DNA from: Actinomyces succiniciruminis
GTDB lineage: Bacteria; Actinomycetota; Actinomycetes; Actinomycetales; Actinomycetaceae
DNA: 51,990 nt
Direction of reading: 5' to 3'
Assembly (NCBI RefSeq): GCF_900002405.1
Contig: NZ_LK995510.1
Span: 67,343 to 119,332, forward strand
This document shows positions 34,812 to 44,370 of the stretch, piece by piece. Each line of letters begins with the position of its first letter. The first letter of the stretch is position 1. The translations under genes and the position numbers were made by a program. The notes under the pieces are model-generated. The model did not search any database and was not told where the DNA came from. It saw only the letters and a list, made by a program, of their open reading frames with translations.

Positions 34812-36329
34812 CTATTCGGCAGAGACTTCGACCGCGTCCAGGTCGCGCTGGACCGCGGACTCCTCGGTCCAGATGTCGCCCGGCAGCTGCCCGGGCAGGA
34901 AGGGGTTGTCGGTGGCCACGAAGTAGATATTGTCCCGCAGCCCGGCCTGCAGCTCCGCCTGCTGCTGCTCCCAGTCGCGCAGCGCCCCGAAGGCCCACTT
35001 GCCCAGGCTGAGGACCGCAATGATGTTGATGATCGCCATCAGTCCCATGACGACGTCGGACAGGTTCCACACGAAGGTCAGCGAGGCGACCGCGCCCAGT
35101 GCAGCGGCGACCACAATCATGGCGCGCACCCCGTAGTGGCGCCGGCCCATGCCACGCAGGAAGTCCATGTTGACCTCCGCGTAGGCGTAGTTGCCCAGCA
35201 GCGAGGAGTAGGCGAAGACGAACACCACCACGGCCATGAGGTACTGGGCCCAGGGGCCGAGCACATTGCTGACGGAGTTGACGGTCAGCGTGCCGGCGGC
35301 GTCAACGTCGGCGGTGGCCGGGTCGTAGACGCCCGACAGCAGGATGATCAGCGCGGTGGCGGTGCAAACCACGATGGTGTCCACGAACACGCCCATGGAC
35401 TGGATGAAGCCCTGCTGCACCGGGTGGTGCACCGTGGCGGTGGCGGCCGCGTTCGGCACGGAGCCCTCGCCGGCCTCGTTGGAGAACAGGCCGCGCTTAA
35501 TGCCGTTCAGGGCCGCCGCCATGAAGCCGCCGCTGAGCCCCCAGAATGCCTGGTTCGCCCCGAAGGCGCCCTCGAACACGGACATCAGGGCGCCCGGAAT
35601 GGCGCCGGCGTTCAGCACCAGGATCACTACGGCGATGATCACGTAGATCAGGGCCATGAGAGGGGCCAACCACTCGGTGATGGCGGCAACCCGCTTGATG
35701 CCCTTGAAGACGACGGGCGTCGTGATCAGCACCAGCACGATGGCCGTGACCCAGGGCTCGATGTCGAAAGTGCCCTTGAGCACGTTGGAGATCGCGTTGG
35801 CCTGGGTGGCCTCGTAGGCGAAGCCGAACACGAAGGTGATCACCACGGCGAAGATGCTCGCCCAGGTCTTGGAGCCCAGGCCCTTGTGGATGTAGTAGGC
35901 GGGGCCGCCGCGGAAGGTGCCGTCGGGGTGAGCGACCTTGAACAGCTGGGCGAGGGTGGACTCCACGAATCCGGTCGCCATGCCCACCAAGGCCACCAAC
36001 CACATCCAGAACACGGCGCCCGGCCCGCCCATGGTGATGGCGATGGCCACGCCGACGATGTTGCCGGTGCCCACGCGGGAGGCCAGCCCCACGGTGAAGG
36101 CCTGGAAGGAGGACATGCCCTCACCGACGGCGCCCCGGGAGGAGGTGATGGTCCGCAGCATCTGCCCGAACAGTCGCAGCTGCAGCGCGCGCGTGCGCCA
36201 GGTGAAGTACAGGCCGGCGGCGATCAGCAGCCAGGCCAGCAAATCGCCGTAGAGATGATCGGAGATGTTCTCCAGTACCTTGGCGGGGCCGTCGAAGAAG
36301 CCGGCGGTCGGCAGAACGGTGGGATTCAT
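34812..36329 (-). CDS. Sodium:alanine/glycine symporter, AgcS family (fourth of four)
   Basis: A 505-aa amino acid:cation symporter (SSS-like APC fold) with about eleven transmembrane helices. Family motifs: SSFQAFTVGLASRVGTGNIVGVA near 75-97, GGPGAVFWMW, GPAYYIHKGLGSK, KRGLFSNEAGEGSVPNAAATATVHHP split over the sixth-seventh helix region, and the C-terminal tail NPFLPGQLPGDIW. It imports alanine, glycine or related small amino acids with Na+ or H+. GGAG lies five bases before the ATG. Separated from the third paralogue by 129 bp with two hairpins. Confidence 0.92.
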   Translation of the reverse strand: MNPTVLPTAGFFDGPAKVLENISDHLYGDLLAWLLIAAGLYFTWRTRALQLRLFGQMLRTITSSRGAVGEGMSSFQAFTVGLASRVGTGNIVGVAIAITMGGPGAVFWMWLVALVGMATGFVESTLAQLFKVAHPDGTFRGGPAYYIHKGLGSKTWASIFAVVITFVFGFAYEATQANAISNVLKGTFDIEPWVTAIVLVLITTPVVFKGIKRVAAITEWLAPLMALIYVIIAVVILVLNAGAIPGALMSVFEGAFGANQAFWGLSGGFMAAALNGIKRGLFSNEAGEGSVPNAAATATVHHPVQQGFIQSMGVFVDTIVVCTATALIILLSGVYDPATADVDAAGTLTVNSVSNVLGPWAQYLMAVVVFVFAYSSLLGNYAYAEVNMDFLRGMGRRHYGVRAMIVVAAALGAVASLTFVWNLSDVVMGLMAIINIIAVLSLGKWAFGALRDWEQQQAELQAGLRDNIYFVATDNPFLPGQLPGDIWTEESAVQRDLDAVEVSAE

Positions 36330-36398
36330 GGGTCTCCGGACGTAGTCGGGATGCGCCGGCGGGAGGGCGCGGGGGCTGGTCGCGTGGACCGCCCCTTG

Positions 36399-36441
36399 AC
36401 GGTTTGAGCCGTCCCAGAACCGCAGGCGCCAAAGCCTGCGG
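36399..36441 (-). terminator. Two hairpins between AgcS genes three and four
   Basis: GACGG/CCGTC (36399-36414) and a stronger CCGCAGGC/GCCTGCGG with 6-base loop (36420-36441) lie in the 129-bp gap. They follow the third AgcS stop on the minus strand and may attenuate or terminate. No glycine-riboswitch core is visible. Confidence 0.45.
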
Positions 36442-36458
36442 ATGAGGCGGAACTGCCC

Positions 36459-37979
36459 TCACTGTATTGAGTTCACGGCGTCATCCGCCCGTAATGTTGG
36501 CGATCTCACGGCGTCGTCGTCCCATACGTCACCGGGCAGCGGCCCGGGCAGGTAGGGGTTGTCGAGGGCTACGAAGCGGATGTCCCCGGCGGCCTGGGCC
36601 CCGGCGGCGACCCGGGCGCGCTGGTCCTCCCAGTCCCGCAGCACGCCGACCGCCCAGGGGGTCAGCGCCACCAGGGCAAGCAGGTTCAGAACGGCGCCGA
36701 TGCCCAGCAGCACATCCGCCAGCGTCCACACGGTGGTCAGGGCGGCCCCGCCGCCGATGAAGGCGCAGGCGACGGCGGCCACGCGCAGCGCCGTCGTCAC
36801 CCAGGGCGTGCGGGTCAGATAATCAAGACACACCTCCGCGTAGGAGAAGGCACCCAGGATGGTGGAGTAGGCGAGCACGAACACCAGCAGCGTCATCGGC
36901 CAGCTGGTCCAATCCCCCAGCGTGGCCCCGATCGCGGTCTGGGTCAGGGTGCCGGAGACGTCCGAGTCGCCGGCGCCGGTGACGCCGGGGGTGTATACGG
37001 CGCCGTCGGAACGGCCCGCGATCAGGATGGCCAGGGCGGTGGCGGTGCACACGAACAGGGTGTCCACCAGCACGCCGAAGACCTGCACGAAGCCCTGCTG
37101 AGCCGGGTGGGCGACCGTCGCCGAGCCGGCGGCGCAGGCGGCCCCGCCCAGGCCCGCCTCATTGGAGAACAGGCCGCGGCGCACGCCGTTGAGCAGTGCC
37201 GCGGTGATGCCGCCGGCGGTGCCGGCCAGGCCGGCGCGCAGGTTGAAGGCGGCGGCGAAGATGTCGCCTATCGCCTCGGCGGCCTGCAGCGGGTGGGTGA
37301 TGATGATGACCAGCACCAGCAGCAGGTACAGGGTCGCCATGATCGGGGCCAGCCACTCGGTCACCCGTACCACCGAGCGCAGCCCGCCCAGCAGCACGGG
37401 GGCGACCAGCACGGTGACGATGGCCGCGCCCCGCCAGGGGTTGAGGCCGGTGGAGGCGCCCAGCGCCGCGGTCATGGCGTTGGCCTGCACCATGGGCATG
37501 GCCAGGCCGTTGGCCACCATGAAGACGACGGCGAACACGCCGCCGAGCACCGGCAGGCGCATGCCGCGGGCCATGTAGTAGGCGGGGCCGCCCCGGTAGG
37601 TGCCGTCGCCGCGGCGCACCTTGAACAGCTGCCCCAGGGAGGCCTCCACGAAGGCGGTGGCGGTGCCGAGCAGGGCCACCACCCACATCCAGAACACGGC
37701 CCCGGGACCGCCGAGGACCAGGGCGAGTGCGACGCCGACGATGTTGCCGGTGCCCACGCGGCAGGCGAGCCCCACGGCGAATGCCTGGAAGGAGGAGATG
37801 CCGCCGCGAGCGCCGGACCGGGAGCCGGCCACCGAGCGCATCATGGAGCCGAGGTGCCGCAGTTGCAGGCCGCGGGTGCGGATGGTGAACCAGGCGCCCG
37901 CCCCCAGCAGCAGCCAGATCAGAATGGTGCCGAACAGCAGGTTGGAGGCACCGGTGAGTAGTTCGTTCAGGGCGTCCAT
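36459..37979 (-). CDS. Sodium:alanine/glycine symporter, AgcS family (third of four)
   Basis: A 506-aa AgcS paralogue. SSFQAFAVGLACRVGTGNIVGVA, GGPGAVFWMWVVALLG, GPAYYMARGMRLP and RRGLFSNEAGLGGAACAAG are the family segments; the tail has NPYLPGPLPGDVW and extends about 18 residues further. It differs from its siblings by Cys in the first GTGN-helix (ACRVGTGN) and by GGAACAAGSATVAHP instead of the usual TVPNAAATAT, which may alter substrate choice. It follows the second paralogue by only 3 bp, so those two are cotranscribed. Confidence 0.92.
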   Translation of the reverse strand: MDALNELLTGASNLLFGTILIWLLLGAGAWFTIRTRGLQLRHLGSMMRSVAGSRSGARGGISSFQAFAVGLACRVGTGNIVGVALALVLGGPGAVFWMWVVALLGTATAFVEASLGQLFKVRRGDGTYRGGPAYYMARGMRLPVLGGVFAVVFMVANGLAMPMVQANAMTAALGASTGLNPWRGAAIVTVLVAPVLLGGLRSVVRVTEWLAPIMATLYLLLVLVIIITHPLQAAEAIGDIFAAAFNLRAGLAGTAGGITAALLNGVRRGLFSNEAGLGGAACAAGSATVAHPAQQGFVQVFGVLVDTLFVCTATALAILIAGRSDGAVYTPGVTGAGDSDVSGTLTQTAIGATLGDWTSWPMTLLVFVLAYSTILGAFSYAEVCLDYLTRTPWVTTALRVAAVACAFIGGGAALTTVWTLADVLLGIGAVLNLLALVALTPWAVGVLRDWEDQRARVAAGAQAAGDIRFVALDNPYLPGPLPGDVWDDDAVRSPTLRADDAVNSIQ

Positions 37980-37982
37980 GGT

Positions 37983-39488
37983 TCAGTTCCCCATCAGTCG
38001 GGCGTCGTCGACGGCGTCGAGCCGGCCGTCGGCGGTGGCGGCGGGCTCCTCCCACACGCCGGGCAGGGTGTCCCCCGGCATCAGCGGGTTGCCGTGGCCG
38101 ACGAACACGGGGATGGCGCCGACGGCGCGCTGGGCCTCGTAGTCGCGCAGGGCACCGCGCACCCACGGGAACAGGCGCACGATCACCACCAGGTTGATCA
38201 CGCCCAGCAGGCCCAGGGCGATGTCGGTCAGGGCCCACACGATCGGCAGGGTCAGGACGGTGCCGGCGAAGGCGGCGGCGGTGAGCAGAATGCCGAAGGC
38301 CTGCTCGGCGCGCCGCTCGCCGCCCAGGTAGTTGACGTTGACCTGGGAGTAGGAGTAGCAGCCGAGCACGGTGGAGAAGACCAGCACGAAGATCAGCACC
38401 ACGATCGGCCAGGTGGTCCACTGCCCCAGGTGCTCGGCGACGGCCTGCTGGGTGAGGACGGCGCCGACGAGTCCCTCGTTGCCGGGCTGGTAGGTGTCGG
38501 TGGCCAGCAGGATCAGCAGGCCGGTGGCGGTGCACACCAGGCCGGTGTCCACGAACACGCCGAAGGACTGGATCAGGCCCTGGCGGACGGGGTGGCTGGT
38601 GGTGGCGGTGCCGGCGGCGTTGGGAACGGTACCCAGGCCGGCCTCGTTGGAGAACAGGCCGCGGCGCACGCCGTTGAGTACGGCCGCGAGCATGCCGCCG
38701 GCGGTTCCGAACAGGGCCTGGTCCCGGCCGAAGGCGCCGCGGAAGATCTCACCGAAGACGGTGGGAATCTCACCGAGGTTCATCAGGATCACCACGATGG
38801 TGACCAGCACGTAGGCCAGGGCCATCAGGGGCGCGACGACCTCGGTTACCCGGGCCACGGACTTCAGCCCGCCGAGCACCACCGGCCCGGTCAGCAGCAC
38901 CAGGGCCACGCCGACCATCCAGGGCTCAACCGTGGGCACGGTGGCGTAGACGACGCCGGCCAGGGAGTTGGTCTGCACCATCACCACCGTGACGCCGACG
39001 CTGACGATGCACATGGCGGCGAAGATGGCGCCCCAGGTCTTGGAGCCGAGCCCGTTCTTGATGTAGTAGGCGGGCCCGCCGCGGAAGGTGAAGTCGCGGC
39101 CGCGCTCCTTGAAGATCTGGGCGAGGGTTGACTCGGTGAAGCTGGTGGCCATGCCGATCAGGGCCACCACCCACATCCAGAACAGGGCGCCGGGGCCACC
39201 GGCGACGACGGCGAGCGCCACCCCGGCGATGTTGCCGATCCCAACGCGGGCGGCCAGGCCGACGGCGAAGGCCTGGAAGGAGGAGATGCCGCCCTGGGCG
39301 CCGGACCGGGAGGAGGCCACGGCCCGCAGCATGGAGCCGAAATGGCGCAGTTGCACGGCGCGGGTGCGGATGGTGACGTAGATGCCGACGGCGATCAGCA
39401 GGGCGGCCAGGAAGTAGGTGTAGAAGATGTCGTCGACCTGGTTGAGGGTGTTCTCCAGGTTCGCGAGGCTCATGACGGGTTGAGGCAT
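37983..39488 (-). CDS. Sodium:alanine/glycine symporter, AgcS family (second of four)
   Basis: A 501-aa AgcS paralogue with the same motif order: SSFQAFAVGLAARVGIGNIAGVA (the GTGN signature reads GIGN), GGPGALFWMWVVALIG, GPAYYIKNGLGSK, RRGLFSNEAGLGTVPNAAGTATTSHP, and the tail NPLMPGDTLPGVW. The GIGN change lies in the first substrate/cation-binding helix. About eleven transmembrane helices. The start gives MPQPVMSLANLENTL; an internal ATG six codons on is an alternative. 54 bp separate it from the first paralogue, with no clear terminator. Confidence 0.92.
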   Translation of the reverse strand: MPQPVMSLANLENTLNQVDDIFYTYFLAALLIAVGIYVTIRTRAVQLRHFGSMLRAVASSRSGAQGGISSFQAFAVGLAARVGIGNIAGVALAVVAGGPGALFWMWVVALIGMATSFTESTLAQIFKERGRDFTFRGGPAYYIKNGLGSKTWGAIFAAMCIVSVGVTVVMVQTNSLAGVVYATVPTVEPWMVGVALVLLTGPVVLGGLKSVARVTEVVAPLMALAYVLVTIVVILMNLGEIPTVFGEIFRGAFGRDQALFGTAGGMLAAVLNGVRRGLFSNEAGLGTVPNAAGTATTSHPVRQGLIQSFGVFVDTGLVCTATGLLILLATDTYQPGNEGLVGAVLTQQAVAEHLGQWTTWPIVVLIFVLVFSTVLGCYSYSQVNVNYLGGERRAEQAFGILLTAAAFAGTVLTLPIVWALTDIALGLLGVINLVVIVRLFPWVRGALRDYEAQRAVGAIPVFVGHGNPLMPGDTLPGVWEEPAATADGRLDAVDDARLMGN

Positions 39489-39542
39489 CGGGGCTCCTTG
39501 CGGGTGGGGCTCTAGGGGCGGTGGCTGGGTGGCGGTAGGCGG

Positions 39543-41003
39543 TCAGTTCCAGACGTCGCCGGGCACGTCGGCGGGCAGGTGGGGGTTGTCGTGTCCAACG
39601 AAGACGGGCTCTTCAACCCCGGCGCGGCGCTGGGCCTCCCAGTCGCGCAGGGCGCCCACCCCCCACTTGGACAGCAGGATCAGGGCGACGAGGTTGGTCA
39701 CGGTCATCACGGCCATGGCGATGTCGACGGCGTTCCAGACGACGTCGAGCGACAGCACGGCGCCGGCGGTGGCGGAGACGACGGAGACCACGCGCACCGT
39801 CCAGGTGGCCCAGGTCTTGCCGCCGGTCAGGAAGGACATGTTGGTGTCGGAGTACACGTAGGCGGCGATGATCGAGGAGTAGGCGAGCACGAAGATCAGG
39901 ACCGCGATGGGCAGGATGGTCCAGCCGCCCAGCTCGTGGGAGACGGCCATGATCGTCAGGGTGGAGGGGTTCGCGCCGTCGGCGCCCCAGACCTCGGGTC
40001 CGGCGATGAGGATGACGAAGGCGGTGGCGGTGCACACCACGATCGTGTCGATGAACACGCCCAGGGACTGGATCAGGCCCTGCTGCACCGGGTGGGCGAC
40101 GGTGGCGGTGGCGGCCGCGTTCGGGGCGGTGCCCTGGCCGGCCTCGTTGGAGAACAGGCCGCGCTTGGTGCCGTTGACGACGGCGGCGAGGATGCCGCCG
40201 CCCAGGCCGCCGACCAGCGGCTGAGGGGCGAAGGCGGAGGAGATGATCAGGCCGAGCACCTCCACGAAGCGGCCCAGGTGCATCAGGCAGATGATGAACA
40301 CCAGGACGATGTAGATGCCCGCCATGATCGGGGCCATCCACTCTGTCACGCGGGCGACGGTGCGGATGCCGCCGAAGATCACCATGGCGGTGAACACGAA
40401 GACCAGGGCGGCGATGACCAGCTGGGCGGCGGAGAAGCCGCCGAAGCCCTCGATGGCGGAGCCGTCGTCGCCGATCGCGCCCAGGAGGGTGCCGGCCACG
40501 GCGTTGGACTGCACGGAGGTGATGACGAAGCCGCAGGTAACCAGGGTGATGACGGCGTAGACGCCGGCCAACGCGGGGCTGCCCACGCCGGCACGCATGT
40601 AGTAGGCGGGGCCGCCGCGGAAGGAGCCGTCGCCGGCGCGGACCTTGAAGATCTGGGCGAGGGTGGCCTCGAAGAAGGCGGTGGCCATGCCCACCAGGGC
40701 CACCACCCACATCCAGAACACGGCGCCGGGCCCGCCCATGAGCAGGGCGGCGGCCACGCCGAAGATGTTGCCCACCCCCACGCGCGCGGCCAGGGAGATG
40801 GCGAAGGCCTGGAAGGAGGAGATGCCGCCGTGAGCGCCGGCGCGCGAGGAGGTCACCGCCCGGAACATGTCGGGCAGGTGGCGTACCTGAACGCCGCGGG
40901 TGCGGATGGTCAGGAACAGGCCGGTGCCGACCAGCACCCACATGGTGATGTGGGCGGTGATCCAGTCGGCGATCGAAAGCAGGCTGGCGGCGAGTGCATC
41001 CAT
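39543..41003 (-). CDS. Sodium:alanine/glycine symporter, AgcS family (first of four)
   Basis: A 486-aa AgcS paralogue, promoter-proximal in the array. SSFQAFAISLAARVGVGNIFGVA (GTGN reads GVGN), GGPGAVFWMWVVALVG, GPAYYMRAGVGSP, KRGLFSNEAGQGTAPNAAATATVAHP, and a short tail ending exactly at NPHLPADVPGDVWN. About eleven transmembrane helices. The variable second residue of GTGN differs in each paralogue group, so the four may divide substrates such as alanine, glycine, serine or D-amino acids; this is inference. The 188-bp gap to the divergent helicase gene would contain the promoter; only weak hexamers are visible. Confidence 0.92.
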   Translation of the reverse strand: MDALAASLLSIADWITAHITMWVLVGTGLFLTIRTRGVQVRHLPDMFRAVTSSRAGAHGGISSFQAFAISLAARVGVGNIFGVAAALLMGGPGAVFWMWVVALVGMATAFFEATLAQIFKVRAGDGSFRGGPAYYMRAGVGSPALAGVYAVITLVTCGFVITSVQSNAVAGTLLGAIGDDGSAIEGFGGFSAAQLVIAALVFVFTAMVIFGGIRTVARVTEWMAPIMAGIYIVLVFIICLMHLGRFVEVLGLIISSAFAPQPLVGGLGGGILAAVVNGTKRGLFSNEAGQGTAPNAAATATVAHPVQQGLIQSLGVFIDTIVVCTATAFVILIAGPEVWGADGANPSTLTIMAVSHELGGWTILPIAVLIFVLAYSSIIAAYVYSDTNMSFLTGGKTWATWTVRVVSVVSATAGAVLSLDVVWNAVDIAMAVMTVTNLVALILLSKWGVGALRDWEAQRRAGVEEPVFVGHDNPHLPADVPGDVWN

Positions 41004-41191
41004 GAAGGACCTGGCCTTCCGCGTGGGGAGACGGGAACGCGCGGCATCATGTCACAATCCGGGCCGCGACCCGGTATTCGTCCGCATGTTCGTACGCGTT
41101 GCCGCTTCTCCTCGGCGCTCCGGGCCGCTCCACTTCCCCGAGCAGCTCGGCGCCGCCGCTGTGCTGAGCACGTGTATGAAACCATGGGGCC

Positions 41192-43882
41192 ATGCCCTCC
41201 GCCTCCGCGCCCGCGCTCAACGTCATGCTCGACGCCCTCATCCCCGCCGACGACCCGGAGCGCGTCCCGGAGCCGGAGGAGGTTTATGTGGCCTTCGCCG
41301 AGTGGGCCGAGTCCACTGGGCGGCCGCTGTACCCGCACCAGGACGAGGCCCTGAGCCAGATCCTGTCCGGTCGGCACGTCATCGCCGCCACCCCCACCGG
41401 CTCGGGCAAGTCGATGATCGCCCTGGCCGCGCACACCGCCTCCCTGGCGCGTGGCGGCCGCTCCTACTACACGGCCCCGCTCAAGGCGCTGGTCAGTGAG
41501 AAGTTCTTCGAGCTGGTGGGCCTGTTCGGGGCGGACAACGTCGGCATGGTCACCGGCGACACCTCAATCAATGCGGCCGCGCCCATCATCTGCTGCACGG
41601 CGGAGATCCTGGCCAATCAGTCGCTGCGGGAGGGCGAGGCGCTGGATGTGGACACGGTTGTGATGGACGAGTTCCACTACTACGCCGACCCGCAGCGCGG
41701 CTGGGCCTGGCAGGTGCCGCTGCTGGAGCTGCCGCAGGCACAGATGGTGCTCATGTCGGCCACGCTGGGGGACGTGTCGTTCTTCGTGCGGGACCTGCGC
41801 GAGCGCACGGGCCGGGAGGTCGCCGTCGTCGACGACGCCGTGCGGCCGGTGCCCTTGGAGTGGGAGTATGCGATTGAGCCGATAGGCGACCTGCTGCAGC
41901 GGCTGGTGGAGCAGGACAAGGCGCCCGTGTACGTGGTGCACTTCTCCCAGAAGGAGGCGGTGGAGCGGGCCTCCGCGCTGCTGAGCGTGGACCTGGGTGC
42001 CAAGCGGCGCAAGGAGGAGCTGGCGGCGGCTATTGGCGACTTCCGCTTCGGGCCCGGTTTCGGGCGCACCCTGTCGCGGCTGCTGCGCTCCGGCATCGGC
42101 GTGCACCACGCCGGCATGCTGCCCCGCTACCGGCGGCTGGTGGAGCGCCTGGCCCGCACCGGCCTGTTGTCGGTGATCTGCGGCACGGACACCCTGGGCG
42201 TGGGCATCAACGTGCCCATCCGCTCGGTGGCGCTGACCAGCCTGGTGAAGTTCGACGGCGCCAAGGAACGGCACCTGACCGCCCGTGAGTTCCACCAGAT
42301 CGCCGGGCGGGCCGGGCGGGCCGGCTTCGACACTCACGGGTATGTGATCGTGCAGGCGCCCGAGCACGTGATCGAGAACGCCCGCGCCCTGGCCAAGGCC
42401 GGCGATGACCCGCGCAAGCGCCGCCGGATCGTGCGCAAGCAGGCGCCCGAGGGGCGCGTCAACTGGACGGACAAGACCTTCGAGCGGCTGCGCGACGCCG
42501 CCCCGGAGACGCTGACCAGTCAGTTCCAGGTCACCACCACCATGGTGCTGAACCTGATGGAGCGCGACGGCGATCCGGTGCGGGCCATGGCGCAGCTGCT
42601 GGAGCGCGTGCACGAGCCGGAGGCGGCCCGACGCAGGCATGTGCGCCGGGCGATTGAGATCTACCTGTCCCTGCGCACCGCCGGGGTGCTGGAGCACGTC
42701 TCCTCCGCCCAGGCCGCCGCCGACGGCCGCCCCCGGCTGCGCCTGGCCGTGGACCTGCCCGACGACTTCGCCCTGAACCAGCCGCTGGCCCCGTTCGCAC
42801 TGGCGGCCATGGACCTGCTGAACCTGGACTCGCCCGAGCACACGCTCGACGTGGTCTCGGTGGTGGAGTCGACCCTGGACGATCCACGGCCGCTGCTGTA
42901 CGCCCAGCAGCGGCAGGCCCGCGGCGAGGCGGTGGCCGCCATGAAGGCCGAGGGGATGGACTACGAGGAGCGCATGGCGGCCCTGGAGGACATCACCTGG
43001 CCGCAGCCGCTGGCGGACCTGCTGGCTCCGGCGCTGGAGATGTATAAGCAGTCCAACCCGTGGGCGGCCGAGTACGAGCTGAGCCCGAAGTCGGTGGTGC
43101 GGGACATGGTGGAGAGCGCCATGACCTTCTCCGACCTGATCTCCCGCTACGACCTGGGCCGCAGCGAGGGGGTGGTGCTGCGCTATCTGACCGACGCCTA
43201 CCGGGCGCTGCGGCAGGTGGTGCCCGAGGAGCACCGCACCGAGGAGGTGGAGCAACTGACCGACTGGCTGGGCGACCTGGTGCGCGCCGTGGACTCCTCC
43301 CTGTTGGACGAATGGGAGGCGCTGGGTGCCGCCCAGGCCGGTCACGCCCAGGAGGGCGCGGCGCTGTTGGAGCGGGAGGCCGCCGACGGGGCGGCCGGGG
43401 CTGAGCGGGCCTTCGGGGCCGACGCCGACGGCAGGCTGCCGTTCACCCGCAACCTGCACGCCTTCCGAGTGGCGGTGCGCCGGGAGATGTTCCGCCGCGT
43501 GGAGCTCATGGCGCGCGACGACGTCGAGGGGCTGGGACGGCTGGATGCCGCCTCCGGCTGGGGCGAGGACCGCTGGGATGAGGCGCTGGGCCGCTACTGG
43601 GACGAGTACGACTGGATCAGCACGGATACATCGGCCCGGGCGGTGGCGTTGGCGCCGCTGGATGAGGCGCCGGATGAGGCGGCCCTGGCGGCGGCCGGGG
43701 TGTCGGAGCGGCTGCGCGAGGCGCTGGCCGGCTCGGGGCGGCGCGTGTGGTTGGCCACCCAGATCCTGGAGGACTCGGCGGGCGACCACGACTGGCGGCT
43801 GACGGCCCTGGTGGACCTGGCCGAATGCGACCAGGCCGATACCGCCGTTGTGCATCTGCTGCGGGTCGGCCCGCAGAGCTGA
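41192..43882 (+). CDS. DEAD/DEAH-box (Ski2-like) RNA helicase with DUF3516 C-terminus
   Basis: An 896-aa SF2 helicase. Motor motifs: PHQDEAL, ATPTGSGKS (about 66-74), TAPLKALVSEKF, VMDEFHYY (about 157-164, DEFH instead of DEVH), LMSATLG, VVHFSQKEAVERA, GVHHAGMLPRYRR, TDTLGVGINVPIRSVALTSL and QIAGRAGRAGFD. From about residue 400 onward the protein matches the DUF3516 type found only in actinobacteria, mostly helical. It probably remodels structured RNA or ribonucleoprotein; the target is not known. The ATG is close after TATGAA (41175-41180). Divergent from the AgcS array. Confidence 0.93.
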   Translation: MPSASAPALNVMLDALIPADDPERVPEPEEVYVAFAEWAESTGRPLYPHQDEALSQILSGRHVIAATPTGSGKSMIALAAHTASLARGGRSYYTAPLKALVSEKFFELVGLFGADNVGMVTGDTSINAAAPIICCTAEILANQSLREGEALDVDTVVMDEFHYYADPQRGWAWQVPLLELPQAQMVLMSATLGDVSFFVRDLRERTGREVAVVDDAVRPVPLEWEYAIEPIGDLLQRLVEQDKAPVYVVHFSQKEAVERASALLSVDLGAKRRKEELAAAIGDFRFGPGFGRTLSRLLRSGIGVHHAGMLPRYRRLVERLARTGLLSVICGTDTLGVGINVPIRSVALTSLVKFDGAKERHLTAREFHQIAGRAGRAGFDTHGYVIVQAPEHVIENARALAKAGDDPRKRRRIVRKQAPEGRVNWTDKTFERLRDAAPETLTSQFQVTTTMVLNLMERDGDPVRAMAQLLERVHEPEAARRRHVRRAIEIYLSLRTAGVLEHVSSAQAAADGRPRLRLAVDLPDDFALNQPLAPFALAAMDLLNLDSPEHTLDVVSVVESTLDDPRPLLYAQQRQARGEAVAAMKAEGMDYEERMAALEDITWPQPLADLLAPALEMYKQSNPWAAEYELSPKSVVRDMVESAMTFSDLISRYDLGRSEGVVLRYLTDAYRALRQVVPEEHRTEEVEQLTDWLGDLVRAVDSSLLDEWEALGAAQAGHAQEGAALLEREAADGAAGAERAFGADADGRLPFTRNLHAFRVAVRREMFRRVELMARDDVEGLGRLDAASGWGEDRWDEALGRYWDEYDWISTDTSARAVALAPLDEAPDEAALAAAGVSERLREALAGSGRRVWLATQILEDSAGDHDWRLTALVDLAECDQADTAVVHLLRVGPQS

Positions 43883-43902
43883 GAGGCGGCAATACCGGCG
43901 GC

Positions 43903-44286
43903 TCAGATGATGCCGCGGCCGGGCACGATCTGCTTGCCGAAGGGGAAGCAGGTCACCGGGATCATCTTCAGGTTGGCGACGGCCAGCGGGATGCCGACGA
44001 TCGTGACCGCCTGCGCGGCCGCGGTGGTGATGTGCCCGATGGCGAGCCAGATCCCGGCGACGAGGAACCAGATGACGTTGGACAGCCCGCTCATCACCCC
44101 GGCATGCGGCATCTCCACGACCTCCCGGCCGAAGGGCCACAGGGCGTAGGAGGCGATGCGGAAGGAGGCGATGCCGGCGGGGATCGTCACGATCAACAGG
44201 CAGGCGATGATGCCGAAGAACATGTACTCCAGCCACAGCCAGAAACCGCCGAAAACCACCCAGATGATGTTGAGCAGTGTGCGCAT
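43903..44286 (-). CDS. YccF-domain inner membrane protein
   Basis: A 127-aa protein with two tandem YccF units, each a hydrophobic segment ending in a conserved polar patch: MRTLLNIIWVVFGGFWLWLE, then SYALWPFGREVV; and GLSNVIWFLVAGIWLAIGH, then KMIPVTCFPFGKQIV. Four membrane segments in all. Function unknown in general. The start at MRTLLNIIW matches family N-termini; there is no good ribosome-binding site. Separate from the ATP-grasp gene upstream by 120 bp that include a strong palindrome. Confidence 0.88.
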   Translation of the reverse strand: MRTLLNIIWVVFGGFWLWLEYMFFGIIACLLIVTIPAGIASFRIASYALWPFGREVVEMPHAGVMSGLSNVIWFLVAGIWLAIGHITTAAAQAVTIVGIPLAVANLKMIPVTCFPFGKQIVPGRGII

Positions 44287-44370
44287 GAACCCATGTCTAC
44301 CCGACGCAAACCGCCGGCGCCTCATCCTCACGCAGGAGACGACCCTGATTCACCCCCGAATTCACCCCTA

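Noticed and set aside
36330-36458. Glycine riboswitch before the fourth AgcS gene
   Set aside because: AgcS genes often have one, but the conserved aptamer core segments are not present in this or in the other AgcS gaps.
38030-38100. LPxTG-type sorting signal in AgcS tails (LPG motifs)
   Set aside because: The motif is in a cytosolic tail of a multipass protein, lacks the LPxTG spacing, hydrophobic segment and basic end.
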